Source: Halobacillus sp. A1 | GTDB taxonomy: Bacteria; Bacillota; Bacilli; Bacillales; Halobacillaceae | DNA length: 64,000 nt | Reading direction: 5' to 3' | Assembly (NCBI RefSeq): GCF_024189295.1 | Contig: NZ_JAIZEN010000003.1 | Location: 62,001-126,000, forward strand | Shown: positions 16,410 to 25,160 of the stretch, piece by piece | Numbering within the stretch: the first letter of the stretch is position 1 | Layout: every line of letters starts with the position of its first letter | Position numbers and translations under genes: made by a program | Notes under the pieces: model-generated | Told to the model about the DNA's origin: nothing | What the model saw: the letters and a program-made list of their open reading frames with translations, nothing else | Database searches by the model: none

Positions 16410-18242
16410 ATGGCTAGGAAACCGAAGCACGTCCCTGAAACGACTAAACACTTGGACCGTTTTAAATATACACAGGATCAGGCCATAGAGAAGCCTTTCA
16501 ACTGGGCTCAAATGACTAGGTTATTGCGTTACGTGAAACCTTATTGGAAAAAGCTTCTTCCTATTTCTATTATCGCAATGCTCATAGCGACCATCGTTCG
16601 ATTGATAGTACCTATTCTTATAGGGAGAGTAGCGATCGATGTCGCTATTGCTGACGGAAATACAAATTTATTAATCCAGCTTGTGGTAGGAATCGCGATT
16701 ATGTATTTATTGAGTTATATAGCTAATATGCTGAGGATCAAATATGTCAATATCCTCGGACAGAATGTCATTTACGATTTAAGAGAACATTTATTTTCTC
16801 ATGTGCAGAAACTTTCCCATAAGTTTTTTGACAATCGATCAGCCGGATCGATTTTAGTCCGGATCATGAACGATATTAATTCTCTCCAAGAGCTTTTTAC
16901 AAATGGTATCATCAACTTGCTCATGGATATCGTTATGCTTACGGGAATTATTGTCATCCTATTTGCTCTTAGTCCTAAGCTTGCTTTGGCCATTCTAGTC
17001 ATCATGCCGTTGATGTTTTATATTTCTACCAAGCTTCGCAGAAATATAAGACGCTCTTGGCAGGATGTGAGAATCCAGCAATCTAAGTTGAATTCTCATT
17101 TGAATGAAAGCCTGCAGGGAGTAAGAATCACTCAATCTTTTTCTCAGGAACGTGAAAACAGCGAGTATTTTGACGGGGTTAATTCGGAAAATTTTGAAGC
17201 GTGGAACGTAGCTACGCGAAAAAGTGCTATGTTTCGTCCGTTTGTAGAAATGAGTAATGCAGTAGGTACCGTAATATTAGTGGCTTACGGAGCATTTCTT
17301 ATCCTGCAGGGTGATATTACGAGTGGTACATTTGTTACGTTTGCTTTCTTCATAGGTATGTTCTGGGAGCCGATTTCAAGACTTGGACAAATGTATAATC
17401 AATTGTTAATGGCGATGGCTGCTTCTGAGCGGATTTTTGAGTTCCTGGATGAGAAACCGAATGTGAAAGAATTGGAAAATGCAAAGGAAATCAAGGATAT
17501 GAAAGGGAACATTAATTTTAACAATGTACAGTTCGCTTATGATGAAAAACGTATAGCACTTCATGATATCAACCTTGAAATGAAACAAGGTGAAACCGTT
17601 GCGTTGGTAGGACATACAGGTTCGGGTAAATCAACAATCGCAAATTTAATCAGTCGCTTTTACGACCCCACAAAAGGCAGTGTGAAAATTGACGGAGTGG
17701 ATTTGAAAGAAGCAACGCTTGCCAGTGTAAGGCAGCAAATCAGCGTTGTCCTTCAGGATACATTCATTTTCTCAGGGACAATTATGGAAAACATTAGGTT
17801 TGGACGGCCAGACGCTTCAGATGAAGAAGTGATAGAAGCAGCAAAAGTGGTAGGCGCAGATGAGTTTATACAACGCTTAAACTCTGGTTATGAAACGGAA
17901 GTAGAGGAGAGAGGGAGTATTCTATCTGCAGGAGAACGTCAGCTGCTCTCCTTCGCAAGGGCTTTACTAGCTGATCCTCGTATTTTGATTCTGGATGAAG
18001 CAACGGCTAGTATTGATACGGAAACGGAAATGAAAATCCAGGAGGCTTTAGGGCTTTTATTGGAGGGAAGGACTGCTATTATCATTGCCCACCGGCTTTC
18101 AACGATCAGGGAAGCTGATACAATATACGTACTAGAGAATGGGCGAATTTTAGAATATGGATCTCATAGTGAATTAATGGAGAAAAAAGGAGAATATTTC
18201 GAATTAGTAAAAGCCCAATTTCAAATGTTAGATGCTATTTAA
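16410..18242 (+). CDS. yknV: ABC exporter half-transporter, catalytic subunit (YknV-like)
   Basis: A 610-residue partner of the preceding half-transporter. It has a longer hydrophilic N-terminus, six spans, then a nucleotide-binding domain. Walker A is ALVGHTGSGKST and Walker B is ILILDEATAS with the catalytic Glu. The signature is altered to LSAGERQ instead of LSGGQ. The two proteins are therefore complementary: the composite site using this subunit's Walker motifs and YknU's LSGGQ is active, and the other is degenerate. The ATG at 16410 follows TAGGAGGG. The pair is closed by a terminator. Confidence 0.9.
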   Translation: MARKPKHVPETTKHLDRFKYTQDQAIEKPFNWAQMTRLLRYVKPYWKKLLPISIIAMLIATIVRLIVPILIGRVAIDVAIADGNTNLLIQLVVGIAIMYLLSYIANMLRIKYVNILGQNVIYDLREHLFSHVQKLSHKFFDNRSAGSILVRIMNDINSLQELFTNGIINLLMDIVMLTGIIVILFALSPKLALAILVIMPLMFYISTKLRRNIRRSWQDVRIQQSKLNSHLNESLQGVRITQSFSQERENSEYFDGVNSENFEAWNVATRKSAMFRPFVEMSNAVGTVILVAYGAFLILQGDITSGTFVTFAFFIGMFWEPISRLGQMYNQLLMAMAASERIFEFLDEKPNVKELENAKEIKDMKGNINFNNVQFAYDEKRIALHDINLEMKQGETVALVGHTGSGKSTIANLISRFYDPTKGSVKIDGVDLKEATLASVRQQISVVLQDTFIFSGTIMENIRFGRPDASDEEVIEAAKVVGADEFIQRLNSGYETEVEERGSILSAGERQLLSFARALLADPRILILDEATASIDTETEMKIQEALGLLLEGRTAIIIAHRLSTIREADTIYVLENGRILEYGSHSELMEKKGEYFELVKAQFQMLDAI

Positions 18243-18243
18243 T

Positions 18244-18275
18244 AAAAAATGCCGCTCTTTGCGGCATTTTTTTTT
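18244..18275 (+). terminator. terminator after yknV
   Basis: AAAATGCCGC pairs with GCGGCATTTT around TCTTT, followed by a long T run. Confidence 0.9.
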
Positions 18276-18367
18276 CTTTTTGTGGTATGGACTTATATTA
18301 GTATGTCATCTGAACAAAATTGTGGACTCCGTTTGAAGGGCATTGTACAATGAATCATATAAGTAGA

Positions 18368-18385
18368 TTGTGAAGTTTGTCACAA
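18368..18385. promoter_or_regulatory. Rex-like redox operator
   Basis: TTGTGAAGTTTGTCACAA is one base away from the Rex consensus TTGTGAA-N4-TTCACAA. Rex represses low-oxygen respiratory and fermentative genes when NADH is low. Location upstream of a bd-type oxidase fits. Confidence 0.7.
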
Positions 18386-18692
18386 AATCGTCATTCATAG
18401 CTGCAATATAGAAGGTTGTGACGTTTTATAATAGTAAAGTGGTTTTCTTTATACAGAAAGGTCTGTTACATCTAAATTTTGATTTATTCAAAATATTATT
18501 GTCTGATCTGGGAGAACGGTTTAGTTGCCATAGTTAAGAGGTAATAGGGGGGCGGGTTATTCCTGCGACCTGTTCATACTTACTAAATCGTTATGACTGT
18601 TATTCGTTACAACTGTAATATTATAGAAAAACTCTCGTATGAGAAAACTCAACCACGTTTAACATAGCTAATCGTAAAAGGGGGATATTATT

Positions 18693-20051
18693 ATGTTTTT
18701 TGAAGATAGCGTCATGATGAGCCGATTACTCACCTCTTTGACTTTAATATTTCATGTTATATTTGCCACAGTAGGTGTCGGTATACCTATAATGATATCA
18801 ATTGCTGAGTTCATAGGAATTAAAAAAAATGACCGTCATTTGCAATTACTTGCTCGCAGGTGGACGAGGGGGATGACTGTCACCATTGCGGTCGGTGTTG
18901 TTACAGGAACAGCGATTGGACTTCAGCTTTCATTATTATGGCCGAATTTTATGCGGCTGGCTGGAAATGTCATTGCCCTGCCATTATTTATGGAAGTCTT
19001 TGCTTTCTTTTTTGAAGCCATCTTTCTAGGTATCTATCTTTATACGTGGGATCGTTTCAAAAAGCCTATTTATCACTGGCTTCTATCTATACCGATTATT
19101 ATTGGATCGACTCTATCAGCGTTTTTTATTACGACAGTGAATTCATTTATGAACACACCTCGAGGTTTTGAAATGGATGGGGGTAATGTAACAAATATTA
19201 ACCCTTTAGAAGCGATGTTCAACCCTGCTACACCTACAAAAGTGTTCCATGTTGTTGCTTCCGCGTATTTAACGTCTGCAGCTATACTTGCAACAATTGC
19301 AGCGATAATCATACTTTTCCGAAAAGGGTCTGAGTACCATACTAAAGCTTTGAAACTGACTGTTACAGCGACATTCATATTTGCGATAATGACTGCAATT
19401 GCAGGTGATTTATCTGCCAAGTTTTTAGCTGAACATCAGCCGGAAAAGTTAGCGGCAGGTGAGTGGCATTTTGAGACTGAGGCAGGCGCTGATCTCATAT
19501 TATTCGGCTCATTGAATGAAGAAAATGAAGTGGAGAATGCGATTAGAATACCAAAAGCCTTAAGCTTTCTTGCCTATGGTGATTTTAATGCAGAGGTTGA
19601 AGGGCTTAATGAAACACCAGCCGACGAACAGCCTCCGTTATGGATACACTATATGTTTGATTTAATGGTGTCTATCGGGTTTTATATGCTTGGCATTTCT
19701 GCATTGTACCTTCTTTTCTGGAAGGTTAAGAAATGGAATGAGGAAAATAAATGGCTGTTATGGGCCATAGCAGCTGGCGGCCCGCTCTCTATGCTCGCTA
19801 TAGAGTTTGGCTGGATCTTTGCAGAAGAAGGACGGCAGCCATGGATACTAAGAGGTATCATGACGGTGGCAGAAGGCGCGACTACTTCGGATCATGTCGG
19901 CCTTATGTTCATACTGTTTATTGGACTCTACACGGTTCTTGGTGCCGGCTGTTTAGTAGTATTACGTAAAATGTTCAAAGATCACCCAGCTGAAGCAGAA
20001 TTTGAATCACGCTATCCGGAGGCAGCAGCTACAAAGGAGGTTGACGAGTAA
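18693..20051 (+). CDS. ythA: bd-type quinol oxidase subunit I (YthA-like)
   Basis: A 452-residue CydA-family protein. The start MMSRLLTSLTLIFHVIFATV carries the haem b595-type histidine His21. His186 lies in TKVFHVVAS, and the GRQPW motif lies near the C-terminus. The sequence resembles the B. subtilis YthA subtype rather than CydA. The quinol-binding loop is short, as in cyanide-insensitive oxidases. It reduces oxygen with menaquinol without pumping protons. The ATG at 18693 follows a G-rich site. The stop overlaps the ythB start by one base, so the two are translationally coupled. A Rex-like site lies upstream. Confidence 0.92.
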   Translation: MFFEDSVMMSRLLTSLTLIFHVIFATVGVGIPIMISIAEFIGIKKNDRHLQLLARRWTRGMTVTIAVGVVTGTAIGLQLSLLWPNFMRLAGNVIALPLFMEVFAFFFEAIFLGIYLYTWDRFKKPIYHWLLSIPIIIGSTLSAFFITTVNSFMNTPRGFEMDGGNVTNINPLEAMFNPATPTKVFHVVASAYLTSAAILATIAAIIILFRKGSEYHTKALKLTVTATFIFAIMTAIAGDLSAKFLAEHQPEKLAAGEWHFETEAGADLILFGSLNEENEVENAIRIPKALSFLAYGDFNAEVEGLNETPADEQPPLWIHYMFDLMVSIGFYMLGISALYLLFWKVKKWNEENKWLLWAIAAGGPLSMLAIEFGWIFAEEGRQPWILRGIMTVAEGATTSDHVGLMFILFIGLYTVLGAGCLVVLRKMFKDHPAEAEFESRYPEAAATKEVDE

Positions 20052-21064
20052 TGGGCTATGAGTATATCGGAATTACGGTCCTTTGGCTTTTCCTTTATGG
20101 ATATTTAATCGTCGCCTCTATTGATTTTGGTGCAGGGTTCTTCGCTTATTATGCTAAAATCACGAAAAAAGATCATATTATAAATCAATTAATTTCAAGA
20201 TATCTTTCTCCTGTATGGGAAGTAACGAACGTATTTTTTGTTTTTTTCTTTGTGGGGATTGTTGGGTTCTTTCCAGATTCAGCTTATTATTATGGACAAG
20301 CACTCCTAATCCCGGGGAGTATAGCAATTGTATTGATAGCTATTCGTGGTTCGTTCTACGCGTTTGAAAACTATGGATTTAAGAACAATCACCTCTACAT
20401 GTTTCTCTATGGTGCAACCGGATTATTAATTCCTGCCTCATTATCGACGACACTTACGATTTCTGAAGGTGGGTTTATAGAAGAAACAGCAAATGGAGTT
20501 ACCTTGTTATATGGGGAACTGTTTACGAGCCCCTATTCCTGGAGTGTAGTTTTCCTTGCAATTGTCTCCGTTTTATATATAAGCTCGATGTTTTTAACGT
20601 ATTACGCTAATAGAGCTAATGACCATTCAGCGCTTGCCCTGGTAAGGAAGTACGCTCTTTTTTGGAGTTCACCAACAATTATTGCAAGTATGACTACATT
20701 CATCGCGTTAAGTCAGCATAATCCCGAACACTATCAAAAAGCTATTGATTTATGGTGGATGTTCGGACTATCGGTTGCATTTTTTATGATCGCTTTGTTC
20801 CTTGTCTATATCGGTAAATATTACGGTTGGGCATTTATAGCAGTCATGTTCCAATTCTTCTTTGCTTTCTTTGGATATGGCGCTTCTCATTTGCCTTATA
20901 TTCTGCAGCCATATATAACAATCTCAAGTGGAGTGACGAATGAAACAATGGCAATTACCTTAATTACTGTGTTCATCGCAGGGTTACTGCTGCTTGTTCC
21001 ATCATTAATCTTGTTAATGAGATTGTTTCTATTTGATGCTGAATACGTGAAAGGTAAAAAGTAG
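20051..21064 (+). CDS. ythB: bd-type quinol oxidase subunit II (YthB-like)
   Basis: A 337-residue CydB-family membrane protein with about eight to nine spans. It shows the family N-terminus (WLFLYGYLIVASIDFGAGF) and the conserved SPVWEVTNVFFVFF segment. It pairs with the preceding subunit I in the cytoplasmic membrane. The ATG at 20051 overlaps the upstream stop codon (TAATG), ensuring balanced synthesis. No cydCD-type assembly transporter is present in this window. Confidence 0.93.
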   Translation: MGYEYIGITVLWLFLYGYLIVASIDFGAGFFAYYAKITKKDHIINQLISRYLSPVWEVTNVFFVFFFVGIVGFFPDSAYYYGQALLIPGSIAIVLIAIRGSFYAFENYGFKNNHLYMFLYGATGLLIPASLSTTLTISEGGFIEETANGVTLLYGELFTSPYSWSVVFLAIVSVLYISSMFLTYYANRANDHSALALVRKYALFWSSPTIIASMTTFIALSQHNPEHYQKAIDLWWMFGLSVAFFMIALFLVYIGKYYGWAFIAVMFQFFFAFFGYGASHLPYILQPYITISSGVTNETMAITLITVFIAGLLLLVPSLILLMRLFLFDAEYVKGKK

Positions 21065-21098
21065 AGAGAAGAGTAAAATCTTTTCTCTGCTTTTTTTG
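21064..21098 (+). terminator. terminator after ythB
   Basis: AGAGAAGA and TCTTTTCTCT form an imperfect stem followed by seven T. Confidence 0.7.
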
Positions 21099-21164
21099 TG
21101 TTACATTCATGAAACTGTGATAAAATATCTTTAGATTTTATTGATTTTTTTGGAGGCTATATTA

Positions 21165-21830
21165 ATGAAGAGAGAGTTTGCAGTAATTGGACTTGGCCGC
21201 TTTGGGGGAAGTATCTGCAGAGAGTTAAGTCGTGAAGGCATGGAAGTCCTTGCTATAGATTTAGATGAAGACAAAGTCAACGAATATAGAGATATCGCAG
21301 CGCACGCCGTAATCGCTGATTCTACAGATGAAAACGTATTGAAAGAACTGGGGATTCGAAACATCGACCATGTTATTGTCGCTATTGGTGATAACATACA
21401 AGCTAGCATGCTTACAACGCTGATGCTTAAGGAACTAGGAATCAAAACAATTACAGTGAAAGCCCAAAATGATTATCATGAAAAAATCTTAAATAAAATA
21501 GGTGCAGACCACGTAGTACACCCTGAACGTGATATGGGGAAAAGAATTGCGCATAGCATCATTTCAAATAATATTCTTGATTATATTGAACTGTCTGATG
21601 ATCACAGTGTCGTGGAAGTCAAAGCGGGAAGTAAAATGAGCGGACGCTCTTTAGTAGACTTGGATATCCGAGCTGAATATGGTTGCAACGTTGTAGCGAT
21701 TAAACGTAAAAAAGAAGTGATCGTATCACCGATGGCTACTGAAGAGATATTAGAAAATGACATCTTGATCGTCATCGGAGCGGATAAAGACATCAGCCGT
21801 TTTGAAAAAAACCTGGTTATAGAAGATTGA
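21165..21830 (+). CDS. ktrC: potassium uptake regulatory subunit KtrC
   Basis: A 221-residue cytosolic RCK protein. The N-terminal Rossmann domain has GLGRFGGSICREL and binds ATP, ADP or NAD(H); the C-terminal RCK_C domain starts near residue 137 and in B. subtilis KtrC binds cyclic di-AMP. It gates a KtrB/KtrD-type ion channel, which is not in this window. ATG 21165 is supported by GGAGG 11 bases upstream and gives the same length as B. subtilis KtrC. Potassium uptake is a primary response to salt stress, linking this gene with cbpB, ykuT and the BCCT transporter. Confidence 0.95.
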   Translation: MKREFAVIGLGRFGGSICRELSREGMEVLAIDLDEDKVNEYRDIAAHAVIADSTDENVLKELGIRNIDHVIVAIGDNIQASMLTTLMLKELGIKTITVKAQNDYHEKILNKIGADHVVHPERDMGKRIAHSIISNNILDYIELSDDHSVVEVKAGSKMSGRSLVDLDIRAEYGCNVVAIKRKKEVIVSPMATEEILENDILIVIGADKDISRFEKNLVIED

Positions 21831-21941
21831 GTAAAACTCTTTTCATAATAACTGGTTCCGTTCCTCATCGCAAAACACAATTTTCTGTCGAACTGTATAG
21901 GAAATTACTTCATAATTTGTAGAGGTTCTCATTCAAATAAC

Positions 21942-21974
21942 AAAAGGCTCAGTCGTTTTTCGACTGAGCCTTTT
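21942..21974 (+). terminator. terminator downstream of ktrC
   Basis: Perfect 14 bp inverted repeat AAAAGGCTCAGTCG (21942-21955) with 21961-21974 around five T. Confidence 0.88.
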
Positions 21975-22072
21975 AAAGTGGTGAAATTTAATTGTTCAAC
22001 TAACGCTCCCTTTAGTGGAAAACTCAGTTTCGAGATGTTAGAGGTGTTTTCCGTTACGTTTGACAGCGTTTG

Positions 22073-22189
22073 GAGGTCCGGGAAATCACTCGCTTTCCGT
22101 GGGAGCGCGGTGAGCCTCCTCGAGCTTCGCTCTCCGGGGTCTCACCAAGCACTCTCTTCCCACAGGAGTCTCGTAATTTCCCGGAGCTC
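22073..22189 (+). repeat. structured element A, copy 1
   Basis: About 117 bp. Terminal arms GAGGTCCGGGAAAT (22073-22086) and ATTTCCCGGAGCTC (22176-22189) pair except at one position. Inside, GGTGAG (22109-22114) pairs with CTCACC (22141-22146), enclosing the hairpin GAGC-TTC-GCTC (22122-22132). GTGGGA and TCCCAC make an intermediate helix. Confidence 0.75.
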
Positions 22190-22631
22190 TTTGCGATGAT
22201 TAGGGGGTACGGAAACACCGATTTCAGGATGTCAGATGCTGCGCTACAGTTATGATAAAAAATTGATATTGAGCGGTTTATCCCTATAAACAACCGCTCA
22301 CCAAAAAACGAACATGGATAAAGAAGACGCACCTTCTTGCAAAAAGGGTTCATTTCTAGCTTACTTTCACGGAAATGAAAAGCCTATTGGATAGTTGGTT
22401 TTTCTAATACAAATGGTTGAATGAATCTGCATACGTTGGTACAAGAGAGTTTCTGCTTCTCATTTCTTAGTTCCGTCCCGTAATATAAGTTTGGGGTTTT
22501 AGGAATGTGCGAGGCTCCTACCTTTGAAAGCGGAAGCACTTCGTTCAGCGGCGTATGGACTGGACTGAGCTGGCGAAGATAAAAATAATTCAAAGAACGG
22601 TATAAGAGGGTTCGTTCATCTCCTATCGCTT

Positions 22632-22755
22632 GGGGTGGTTGGGAAGCTGCGAGACTCCCGTGGGAGAAGGATGTAGGCGAGATCCCACAGGGCTGCAAGC
22701 CCGAGGAAGCTCGCCACTTCCCCCACAGGAAAGCGAGTAGCTTCCCAACCACCCC
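22632..22755 (-). repeat. structured element B, copy 1
   Basis: 124 bp with perfect 17 bp terminal inverted repeats: GGGGTGGTTGGGAAGCT (22632-22648) and its complement at 22739-22755. On the minus strand the inner helix is GGCGAG/CTCGCC and the apical hairpin GGGCT-TGC-AGCCC. It is nearly identical in reverse complement to 45234-45358. Confidence 0.8.
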
Positions 22756-23193
22756 TGACTCCCAATACGGCAACGAGCCCAGACTACCTCGAATTCAAGT
22801 CTTCCGCTATCCTGCCAGTTTGTTTAAGAACAATCTTACACAGTTTCTATAGTAATTTAACTATAAACTTTCATGTGCCTTTTCTGATTTCAAAAATTAT
22901 TAAGTCGCTGTATGTTCATTTGTAGGTGGTCATGTACAACAAAAAAATATGTACAAGGAGTTATGTATCCTAAAATACACAATTTACTAAGCAACTTCAG
23001 TAGTAAGTCTTAACACTAACAGCCGTTAGAAATCTTTATACCAAGAGAAAATGATTAACAAATTAGCAAACAAATTGATAAACATTTAAGACTACATTTT
23101 CTAAGTGTGCGATTGGAAGCGGTACCATAGATTTTATAAGGGGTTCATTGTTTGCATACATATGAACAAAGAAAGAAAAATAGTAATTAGAAA

Positions 23194-23219
23194 GTTTACT
23201 TTCCTCATTTTAAGGATAG
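23194..23219 (+). promoter_or_regulatory. candidate sigma-B promoter for the pyruvate oxidase gene
   Basis: GTTTAC (23194-23199), a 14-base spacer and GGATAG (23214-23219) resemble the sigma-B consensus GTTTAA-N13-15-GGGTAT (5/6 and 4/6 matches). B. subtilis ydaP is a known sigma-B general-stress gene. Confidence 0.4.
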
Positions 23220-23256
23220 AAAAGGATATAGGTTCATAATAGAAAGGTTGATGAAG

Positions 23257-24978
23257 ATGGCTGACAAAAGAACGGGACAAGTTCTCGTGGATTTATTAAT
23301 AGATTGGGGAGTAGACCACGTATATGGTCTTCCAGGAGACTCCATAAATGAATTGATTGATGATCTTAGAAAAAGACAAGAAGAAATTAAATTCTTCCAG
23401 GTCAGACATGAAGAAACCGGTGCGCTTTCAGCTGCCTCCTATGCAAAGCTGACAGGCAAACTTGGCGTCTGCTTATCGATCGCAGGGCCTGGAGGGATCC
23501 ACTTGCTGAATGGCTTATATGATGCCAAAAGCGACAGTGCACCGGTGCTGGCAATCGTCGGGCAGGTGAACAGTGAACAAGTCGGGACGGGAGCATTTCA
23601 GGAAATTGATTTGGTGAAAATGTTTGACGATGTAGCTGTTTATTGTGAACGGGCGCAAACGGAAAGTCAATTACCAGATTTACTGAATCAGGCTATAAGA
23701 GAAGCCTATACACATAAAGGTGTATCAGTTCTTGTTGTTCCAGATGATCTGTTCAGTAAAAAGCACCAGCAAGATGTATATTTAACTTCATCGGATTATT
23801 ATCGACCGCAAATCAGCCCGAAAAGCAATCATATAGAAGAAGCTGTTAATCTTCTGGAAAAATCAGAAAAACCATTGATACTTGCTGGTCAGGGTGCTGC
23901 CAATGCGAAAGCCGAGCTGGTCACATTTGCTGAGAAACTCAAATCACCAATTATCTTAAGTTTATTAGGTAAAGGTGTGCTGCCCGACCATCACCCTTAC
24001 TGTTTAGGGCAACACGGCCAGATAGGAACTAAACCTGCTTATCATGCCATGAAAGAATGTGATGCTTTAATATTGATCGGAACCCAGTTTCCGTACAGAG
24101 ATTTCCTACCCGATAACGTACCTGCAGTTCAAATCGATAATCAGCCTGATCACTTAGGAAAGTATTATCCAATATCGGTTGGGTTGGCAGGAGATGCTAG
24201 AGAAACGTTAGAGCTTCTTACAGACCAAATAAAGGAAAATCAAAATGATGAATATCTTTTGAAATACCAAGAAAAAATGAAACGGTGGAGCATCGCTATG
24301 CAAGAAGAGAAAAGATCTAAAGAAGAACCTCTTCACGCTCCCCAGGTTATGTATCATTTAGAGGACGTCATGCAACCAAGTGCTATAGTTTCAGCTGATG
24401 TAGGCAACGTAACAGTATGGGTTTCACGTTATTTGCCGTTTGTTGATCAAAGCTTTCTTATTTCAGGCTGGCTTGCTACAATGGGGAGCGGTCTCCCGGG
24501 CGCCATTGCTGCCCAAATTGCTTACCCTGACCGTCAAGTTATCGGAATTAGTGGAGATGGCGGTTTTTCTATGGTTATGCAGGATTTTTCAACGGCCGTC
24601 AAATATCAATTGCCAATTAAAATGATCATTCTTAATAATAGTAAAATTGGAATGATAAAATATGAACAAGAACAAATGGGACACCTCAATTATAAAACAG
24701 ATCTTGGGGAAATGGATTTTGCGAAGTTTGCTGAGTCCTGTGGAGGAGAAGGTTATCGTATAGATTCTTACGATGATTTATCTATAAAATTGAAACAAGC
24801 TTTTCTATCCGACAAACCAGCGATCATCGACGTTGTTATAGAGGATAAAGCTCCTTTACCTGGACACATCGATTATCAGTCAGCTGTTAACTTCTCGAAG
24901 TATATCGTCAAGAATTTCTTCGAAAGTGGGGACTTGGATATTCCAGATGTAAAAGAGTCCATTAAACGTTTGACATGA
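23257..24978 (+). CDS. ydaP: pyruvate oxidase, ThDP/FAD family (YdaP-like)
   Basis: A 573-residue thiamine-diphosphate enzyme with the three-domain layout of pyruvate oxidase/acetolactate synthase. The activating Glu lies in VRHEETGA. The central domain (residues about 190-320) binds FAD. The ThDP motif runs GDGGFSMVMQDF..NNSKIGM. Length and sequence style follow B. subtilis YdaP and E. coli PoxB-type quinone-linked pyruvate oxidases converting pyruvate to acetate and CO2. I chose ATG 23257, 9 bases after AAAGG; an ATG at 23251 is an alternative. A sigma-B-like promoter lies upstream. It lies outside its B. subtilis context, beside the repeat island. Confidence 0.88.
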   Translation: MADKRTGQVLVDLLIDWGVDHVYGLPGDSINELIDDLRKRQEEIKFFQVRHEETGALSAASYAKLTGKLGVCLSIAGPGGIHLLNGLYDAKSDSAPVLAIVGQVNSEQVGTGAFQEIDLVKMFDDVAVYCERAQTESQLPDLLNQAIREAYTHKGVSVLVVPDDLFSKKHQQDVYLTSSDYYRPQISPKSNHIEEAVNLLEKSEKPLILAGQGAANAKAELVTFAEKLKSPIILSLLGKGVLPDHHPYCLGQHGQIGTKPAYHAMKECDALILIGTQFPYRDFLPDNVPAVQIDNQPDHLGKYYPISVGLAGDARETLELLTDQIKENQNDEYLLKYQEKMKRWSIAMQEEKRSKEEPLHAPQVMYHLEDVMQPSAIVSADVGNVTVWVSRYLPFVDQSFLISGWLATMGSGLPGAIAAQIAYPDRQVIGISGDGGFSMVMQDFSTAVKYQLPIKMIILNNSKIGMIKYEQEQMGHLNYKTDLGEMDFAKFAESCGGEGYRIDSYDDLSIKLKQAFLSDKPAIIDVVIEDKAPLPGHIDYQSAVNFSKYIVKNFFESGDLDIPDVKESIKRLT

Positions 24979-25121
24979 TAATAATAAAGCAGAGTTAGAC
25001 ATGGAAAGATGTCTGATCACACTAATTCCACTTAGTCATTATTTCATCATGAGACTAAAATTATGGGTTATTTAACAACTTCTGATATCGTTTAAAAAAC
25101 CAATAAAAATTTAATCAAACA

Positions 25122-25156
25122 AAAAATCTCGCTCATGTAAAATGAGCGAGATTTTT
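25122..25156. terminator. bidirectional terminator between ydaP and rnjA
   Basis: AAAAATCTCGCTCAT (25122-25136) pairs with 25142-25156 around GTAAA. A and T runs on both flanks serve the converging genes. Confidence 0.92.
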
Positions 25157-25160
25157 TATA

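Larger units (their letters stand above)
18243..18692. other. regulatory region upstream of ythA
   Basis: About 450 gene-free bases. The stretch holds the yknV terminator, a Rex-like operator (18368-18385), a TTGTGAC half-site (18416-18422) followed by TATAAT (18427-18432), and a TACA-N2-TGTA palindrome (18608-18617) nearer the gene. I see no open frame. The long untranslated leader, if transcription starts near 18440, would be about 250 bases. Confidence 0.55.
21994..22835 (+). repeat. composite repeat block 1 (inverted partner at 45154-45946)
   Basis: Starts with GTTCAACTAACGCTCCC and TTTAGTGGAA, contains element A forward and element B reversed, and ends with TATCCTGCCA and GTTTAAGAACAATC. 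The same landmarks recur in reverse order and orientation at 45154-45946. Middle parts, such as CCATACGCCGCTGAACGAAG in reverse complement, are also shared, with substitutions. It is therefore a diverged inverted duplication. Confidence 0.75.
21831..23256. other. 1.4 kb gene-free island with structured repeats
   Basis: Between ktrC and the pyruvate oxidase gene. It contains a terminator, the composite repeat block 21994-22835 with elements A and B, then about 400 AT-rich bases leading to the oxidase promoter. Open frames across the island (for example 22384-22773 minus) merely translate the inverted-repeat elements and have no ribosome sites. In B. subtilis the gene adeC occupies the ktrC-rnjA interval. 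Confidence 0.7.

Noticed and set aside
21101-21164. c-di-AMP riboswitch upstream of ktrC
   Set aside because: Only about 65 bases lie between the ythB terminator and the gene, too short for the ydaO-type riboswitch.
22384-22773. 129-codon minus-strand frame across the first repeat island
   Set aside because: It shares its peptide (VGKLLAFLWGKWRASSG) with a frame at 45237-45455 only because both read through element B. There is no ribosome site, and the element is better explained as inverted-repeat DNA.
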